From assembly GCA_015654715.1 (NCBI GenBank), contig JAATGK010000004.1:1-8584 (forward strand): a stretch of 8,584 nucleotides of DNA, given 5' to 3'. Positions 6,433 to 8,584 of this stretch are shown piece after piece; position 1 is the stretch's first letter; each line of letters starts with the position of its first letter. This DNA comes from Alphaproteobacteria bacterium. GTDB taxonomy: Bacteria; Pseudomonadota; Alphaproteobacteria; Micropepsales; Micropepsaceae. The notes under the pieces are model-generated. The model made no database searches. It worked only from the letters and a program-made list of their open reading frames with translations, and was not told the DNA's origin. A program made the position numbers and the translations under genes.

Positions 6433-6928
6433 GACCAGAAGCTTTGCGCGATCCCGGCGGGCTCGCAAGCGCTCCATAAAGTTTATTTGTCGGTGTTGCG
6501 CACGTGTTGGTGACGGCGGCAAAGGCGAATGATCGTTTCCGCAGCAGTCGATGTGACAAGGCTCGCGCGGAATGCGACAGACTTTAGTGCTTGTATTGCC
6601 GATCAAATGGGCGCTGCGCTGCCAGCTTGCCCAAAGGGAAGGCGCGTGTCGAATGGGTGACGGGCGCCCGAAAATTTCGCCGCTTGCACCTCGAAGCGAC
6701 GCAAGCAGGAAGGGATTCGTGCGCGAGAGAACCGGTGCGCGGGAGCTTATTCACGCGTCACCGCAATTTACGACCCGGTGTTATTCCTGAAACGCACGAC
6801 GCGCCGAGGCGTTTCGCTGCATCGCACCACGAAGGACGTGGTGGCCGCACAAATCAACCATCCGTGCGGCCACAACATTAGGCGCGAGGACGTCGCAAGC
6901 AAGCCGCGCGACCTGACAGGACGCTACG
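6433..6928. other. Gene-poor stretch of 496 bp
   Basis: No open frame here has a recognisable product, a ribosome binding site or a codon pattern like its neighbours. Short frames on both strands are rich in Arg, Ser and Pro and look like chance. I see no tRNA, tmRNA or SRP RNA signature. It must hold the promoter and leader of the GNAT gene and the 3' region of the small minus-strand gene at 6929. The only structures noted are a 6-bp inverted repeat at 6682-6687/6701-6706 and the hairpin pair at 6825-6873. Confidence 0.6.
6825..6873. repeat. Two overlapping inverted repeats
   Basis: CACCACG (6825-6831) and CGTGGTG (6837-6843) form a perfect 7-bp stem with a five-base loop. GTGGCCGCAC (6841-6850) and GTGCGGCCAC (6864-6873) form a perfect 10-bp stem with a 13-base loop. 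They share 6841-6843, so both cannot be fully paired at once. Neither is followed by a T-tract on either strand. The larger one lies 56 to 88 bp downstream of the small minus-strand gene and could protect its 3' end or bind a protein. Confidence 0.55.
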
Positions 6929-7120
6929 CTATGACGGGTTCTTCTGGTCGGTGGTCGCCGGTTGCGCGGCCGGCGCGGTCGCCACAACATCTTCGTTCTG
7001 TGCCGGGCCGGGGGGTACGAACAAGGATTCGTAGACGTAGTAGCCGACACCGAGGAACAGAGCGAGGGTGAGAACAATGGCGCCGATCGACTTCAGGGTC
7101 GACGAATAAGAGTCATCCAT
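6929..7120 (-). CDS. Small single-helix membrane protein, unknown function
   Basis: I do not recognise a family. The 63-residue product has a short polar N terminus (MDDSYSSTLK), one hydrophobic helix (about 11-31, IGAIVLTLALFLGVGYYVYE) and a Pro/Ala/Thr-rich tail. The helix may be a bitopic anchor or an uncleaved signal. The start at 7120 is preferred over the in-frame ATG at 7132 because GGAG lies six bases before it. A candidate promoter lies at 7188-7216, giving a leader of about 60 bases. It is arranged in tandem with another small membrane protein (7325-7522) but 204 bp apart, so they are probably separate units. The reading frame is supported by the ribosome binding site and the helix, not by homology. 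Confidence 0.6.
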   Translation of the reverse strand: MDDSYSSTLKSIGAIVLTLALFLGVGYYVYESLFVPPGPAQNEDVVATAPAAQPATTDQKNPS

Positions 7121-7187
7121 GGCTGTCTCCATCCTGGGCTGGCCGGCGGCTTTATGAAGACCGCTCGTTAACCAGCCTCAGGGGGAG

Positions 7188-7216
7188 ACAATACGCCTGC
7201 CACATTTGCGCCACAA
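7188..7216 (-). promoter_or_regulatory. Candidate sigma-70 promoter for the 63-residue membrane protein
   Basis: Minus-strand TTGTGG (7211-7216) and TATTGT (7188-7193) are exactly 17 bp apart and would start transcription near 7181, upstream of the gene starting at 7120. The match is partial, with three of six and four of six consensus bases. Confidence 0.3.
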
Positions 7217-7225
7217 TGGTATTCC

Positions 7226-7277
7226 GGAAATTTGCCGAATTATGGGCCATGCGGTCCCGGCATGGCTCGGCAATTCC
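7226..7277. repeat. Long imperfect palindrome / stem-loop
   Basis: Three nested arms pair in order: GGAA (7226-7229) with TTCC (7274-7277), TTGCCGA (7232-7238) with TCGGCAA (7267-7273), and GCCATGC (7246-7252) with GCATGGC (7260-7266). That is 18 base pairs in 52 bases, interrupted by a two-base bulge and a seven-base bulge on one side, with the loop GGTCCCG. It sits between two small minus-strand genes, 48 bp after the stop of the upstream one and just upstream of the candidate promoter of the next. It could be a terminator without a T-tract, a processed RNA structure, or a REP-like element; I have no second copy in this window to decide. Confidence 0.55.
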
Positions 7278-7324
7278 AGCGGCTTTCCGGCCCTTCCGGG
7301 GCGGCCGGGCCGCGAGGCAGGTTT

Positions 7325-7522
7325 TTAGGACGCCTGCCCCTCGGTAACGATCACTTCGGCATGACGATCACTCGTCTGGCCAAGCTCGCTGGTGACGCCG
7401 TCCATGGCGACAGTGGCGCTCGGCGCCGTTTTCAACGAACCGTTGAGATAGGTGGCAGTGCCACCGACGACGGCCAAGGTCAGCAACCCAGCACCGGCAA
7501 TTTTCTTGAAACTCAGGGACAT
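7325..7522 (-). CDS. Small membrane-anchored or exported protein, unknown function
   Basis: I do not recognise a family. The 65-residue product starts MSLSFKKIAGAGLL, has one hydrophobic segment (about 8-24, GAGLLTLAVVGGTATYL) after two lysines, and continues into a polar, Thr/Ser-rich tail of about 40 residues ending TEGQAS. The segment could be a signal anchor or a cleavable signal. ATG 7522 is the start because AGGAG stands about eight bases before it; the in-frame extension to 7702 has no such site and no coding character. Upstream, TTGTTA and TATCTC on the minus strand (around 7593-7620, 16 bp apart) are a weak possible promoter. The next gene on this strand, also a small single-helix protein, begins 204 bp further on. 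Confidence 0.6.
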   Translation of the reverse strand: MSLSFKKIAGAGLLTLAVVGGTATYLNGSLKTAPSATVAMDGVTSELGQTSDRHAEVIVTEGQAS

Positions 7523-7803
7523 AACCCTCTCCTTTGGTAGCTGGCCAGGAGGCACCGTCCGCGATGGACTGTACTCGTCCCGACCACGCTCAAGAGATAG
7601 GTCCCCTTGGCCAGATAACAACGTTTCTAATGCTGCACTGCACACAAGAACTGCTATGCGCGCGCGGCATAGTCCCAAACCTTGAAAATTAACCGGCTTC
7701 ACCTAGTCGGCACTTCACAATAGTGTCATGGCCGGGTAGTGTCTCAGTTTGAATTTTCCCGCTTCGTGCAAGGACCACGGCGAGCCTAGCTTCGGGGCGA
7801 CGC

Positions 7804-7831
7804 TTAAACCATGGCGGGAATGTGGTATAAG
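7804..7831 (+). promoter_or_regulatory. Candidate extended -10 promoter for the toxin-antitoxin pair
   Basis: TATAAG (7826-7831) matches five of six -10 bases and is preceded by TGG, the extended -10 form. TTAAAC (7804-7809) is a weak -35 at 16 bp. Transcription would start near 7838, about 100 bases before the chosen toxin start. A second -10-like TATAGT at 7883-7888 has no convincing -35. Confidence 0.35.
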
Positions 7832-7883
7832 CCACTCGCGCTTGCGCCAGTTTTCCATTCATTAAGGTTTAATGGTATCGCAT

Positions 7884-7918
7884 ATAGTATCATGGACCGG
7901 AAAAAGCTAGATAGTATC
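7884..7918 (+). promoter_or_regulatory. Possible HicB operator (ATAGTATC repeated)
   Basis: ATAGTATC occurs at 7884-7891 and again at 7911-7918, 27 bp apart. The second copy is preceded by G and so forms GATA-G-TATC, an exact palindrome around one base. A related GGTATC lies just upstream. HicB antitoxins of this type use a ribbon-helix-helix domain to bind short palindromes at their own promoter, so an autoregulatory operator is plausible. If so, translation starts downstream of it, in keeping with the start at 7937. Confidence 0.3.
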
Positions 7919-7923
7919 CGGCT

Positions 7924-7928
7924 GGAGG
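7924..7928 (+). promoter_or_regulatory. Ribosome binding site deciding the HicA-type start
   Basis: GGAGG stands eight bases before the ATG at 7937. The alternative in-frame ATGs at 7811, 7892 and 7949 have nothing comparable. Confidence 0.55.
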
Positions 7929-7936
7929 CCGAGGGT

Positions 7937-8197
7937 ATGCGCCATCGGATGGTGAAGTCCTCCGAGATGCAAGCTCTTGCAAAGCAGTTGGGGCGAAGGC
8001 CTGTAAATCGCGGCAAACACCCCACTTGGGAAAGTGAGATGTTCACCGGTTTACGTGCGCTCTCGATTCCCGATCACGGTAGACAGGATCTTTCGAAGAC
8101 GGTTCGGACGTGTGCATTGAAATTACTAGAGCAAGACATAACTGCATGGGATGCATGGCTGGATCAGAATGAAGGCGGCAATGGGCACGGACACTAA
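7937..8197 (+). CDS. hicA: HicA-type mRNA interferase toxin (variant)
   Basis: The 86-residue product lies directly before, and overlaps by 17 bases, a HicB antitoxin gene, the normal hicA position. The fold pattern agrees: an N-terminal helix MVKSSEMQALAKQLGR (5-20), an RGKHPTW stretch (25-31) where classical HicA has R-x-G-S-H with the catalytic histidine (H28 here), LRALSIPDHG (39-48) as the second strand with the P-x-H element, and DLSKTVRTCALKLLEQDI (51-68) as the last helix. Classical toxins are about 60 residues; this longer form with G-K-H and an extended C-terminal helix is a divergent branch. HicA proteins cleave mRNA when free of HicB. The tail GGNGHGH arises from the overlap with hicB. 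The ATG at 7937 is chosen for its ribosome binding site; ATG 7892 would add 15 residues. Codons such as TTA, CTA and ATA, rare in the flanking genes, suggest horizontal acquisition. Confidence 0.68.
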   Translation: MRHRMVKSSEMQALAKQLGRRPVNRGKHPTWESEMFTGLRALSIPDHGRQDLSKTVRTCALKLLEQDITAWDAWLDQNEGGNGHGH

Positions 8198-8584
8198 ATC
8201 GGCTCTCAGCCCGACAGAAATCCTAAAGCGGCCATATCACCGAGTCGTCGTGCCCGAGGAAGATGGCTCGTATAGCGCCATGATTTCCGAATTTCCCGGA
8301 TGCTTAGCTATGGGAGACACGGTAGCCGAAGTCTATACGATGCTTGAGGAAGTGGCAGAAGGTTGGTTGCTTGCAGCTATCGCAAATAGACAACCGATTC
8401 CGGAGCCCGTCGAAGAGCCTGAATACAGCGGAAAACTCGTGCTGCGGATGTCTAAGTCTCTTCATGAAGATGCTGCCAACGCCGCGGAACGCGATGGAGT
8501 GAGTTTAAACCAATACATCGTTACCGCTGTCGCGAAGTATACGGGAGCGAACGAAGTAATCAGGCCAACGCTCCTGACGGCGAC
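8181..8584 (+). CDS. hicB: HicB-type antitoxin, 3' end cut by the window
   Basis: The frame gives 134 residues and is still open at the window edge. YHRVVVPEEDGSYSAMISEFPGCLAMGDTVAEVYTMLEEVAEGWLLAAIANRQPIPEP (19-76) is the HicB-like fold that wraps the HicA active site. YSGKLVLRMSKSLHEDAANAAERDGVSLNQYIVTAVAKY (82-120) is the ribbon-helix-helix DNA-binding domain with the usual R-M-S-K-S-L-H and G-V-S-L-N-Q-Y blocks. The protein should neutralise the toxin and repress the operon. The ATG at 8181 has GAAGG five bases upstream and lies inside the toxin gene (overlap 8181-8197), implying translational coupling. The gene is missing only its C-terminal end, probably a short tail, since both domains are complete. 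Like the toxin it uses TTA, CTA and AGA codons unlike the left part of the window. Confidence 0.9.
   Translation, partial: MGTDTKSALSPTEILKRPYHRVVVPEEDGSYSAMISEFPGCLAMGDTVAEVYTMLEEVAEGWLLAAIANRQPIPEPVEEPEYSGKLVLRMSKSLHEDAANAAERDGVSLNQYIVTAVAKYTGANEVIRPTLLTA

Larger units (their letters stand above)
7523..7936. other. Divergent regulatory stretch of 414 bp
   Basis: This region separates the minus-strand small-protein gene from the HicA-type gene. The first half holds the leader of the minus-strand gene and two TGGCCA-containing sites (7550-7556 and 7609-7615). From about 7680 the base composition becomes more A/T-rich, and the stretch from 7800 carries the promoter and repeat signals listed separately. 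Open frames through it, including an in-frame N-terminal extension of HicA back to the ATG at 7811, lack ribosome binding sites and family resemblance. Confidence 0.5.

Noticed and set aside
7729..7790. Stretch around GTGTCTCAGTTTGAATTTT that recalls an insertion-sequence end.
   Set aside because: No matching inverted copy, target duplication or transposase fragment is visible in the window.
1..8584. CRISPR array, rRNA, tRNA or integrase/attachment site.
   Set aside because: No regularly spaced repeats, tRNA arm signatures or recombinase genes were seen on either strand.

Overview
This window reads as chromosomal DNA of a GC-rich alphaproteobacterium. The evidence is dense GC-rich coding, a neighbourhood of hslO, apaG and an O-succinylhomoserine sulfhydrylase (metZ) gene that resembles alphaproteobacterial chromosomes, and small signal-peptide and single-helix proteins typical of that class. 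The genus cannot be named from the sequence alone.

Left part (1-4275): the tail of an isochorismatase-type cysteine hydrolase is followed on the + strand by hslO, encoding the redox chaperone Hsp33. A minus-strand series then reads metZ (methionine synthesis), apaG, folE (GTP cyclohydrolase I, folate/pterin entry step) and a NYN-domain nuclease-like gene that is broken by a frameshift. Between folE and the NYN gene lie two perfect 8-bp hairpins. Read on the minus strand they carry UUCG-type and GAAA tetraloops, suggesting an RNA terminator or leader element.

Middle part (4357-6432): divergent from metZ is a two-gene unit, a TerB-like protein and a SixA-type histidine phosphatase, overlapping by GTGA. 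Next comes a small exported protein resembling a lone TonB C-terminal domain. It ends at a strong intrinsic terminator and converges on a minus-strand GNAT acetyltransferase.

Right part (6433-8584): this is gene-poor and accessory in character. It holds a 496-bp stretch without a convincing gene, two unrecognised small single-helix proteins on the minus strand, several inverted repeats, and a visibly more A/T-rich HicA/HicB-type toxin-antitoxin pair on the + strand. The antitoxin gene is cut by the window edge. The pair has a possible promoter and a repeated half-palindromic motif that could be its operator.

Most of the window is ordinary housekeeping. No clearly new multi-gene system is visible. 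The points most worth checking are the decayed NYN gene with its structured leader, the variant HicA with its operator-like repeats, and the hairpins around the two small membrane proteins.
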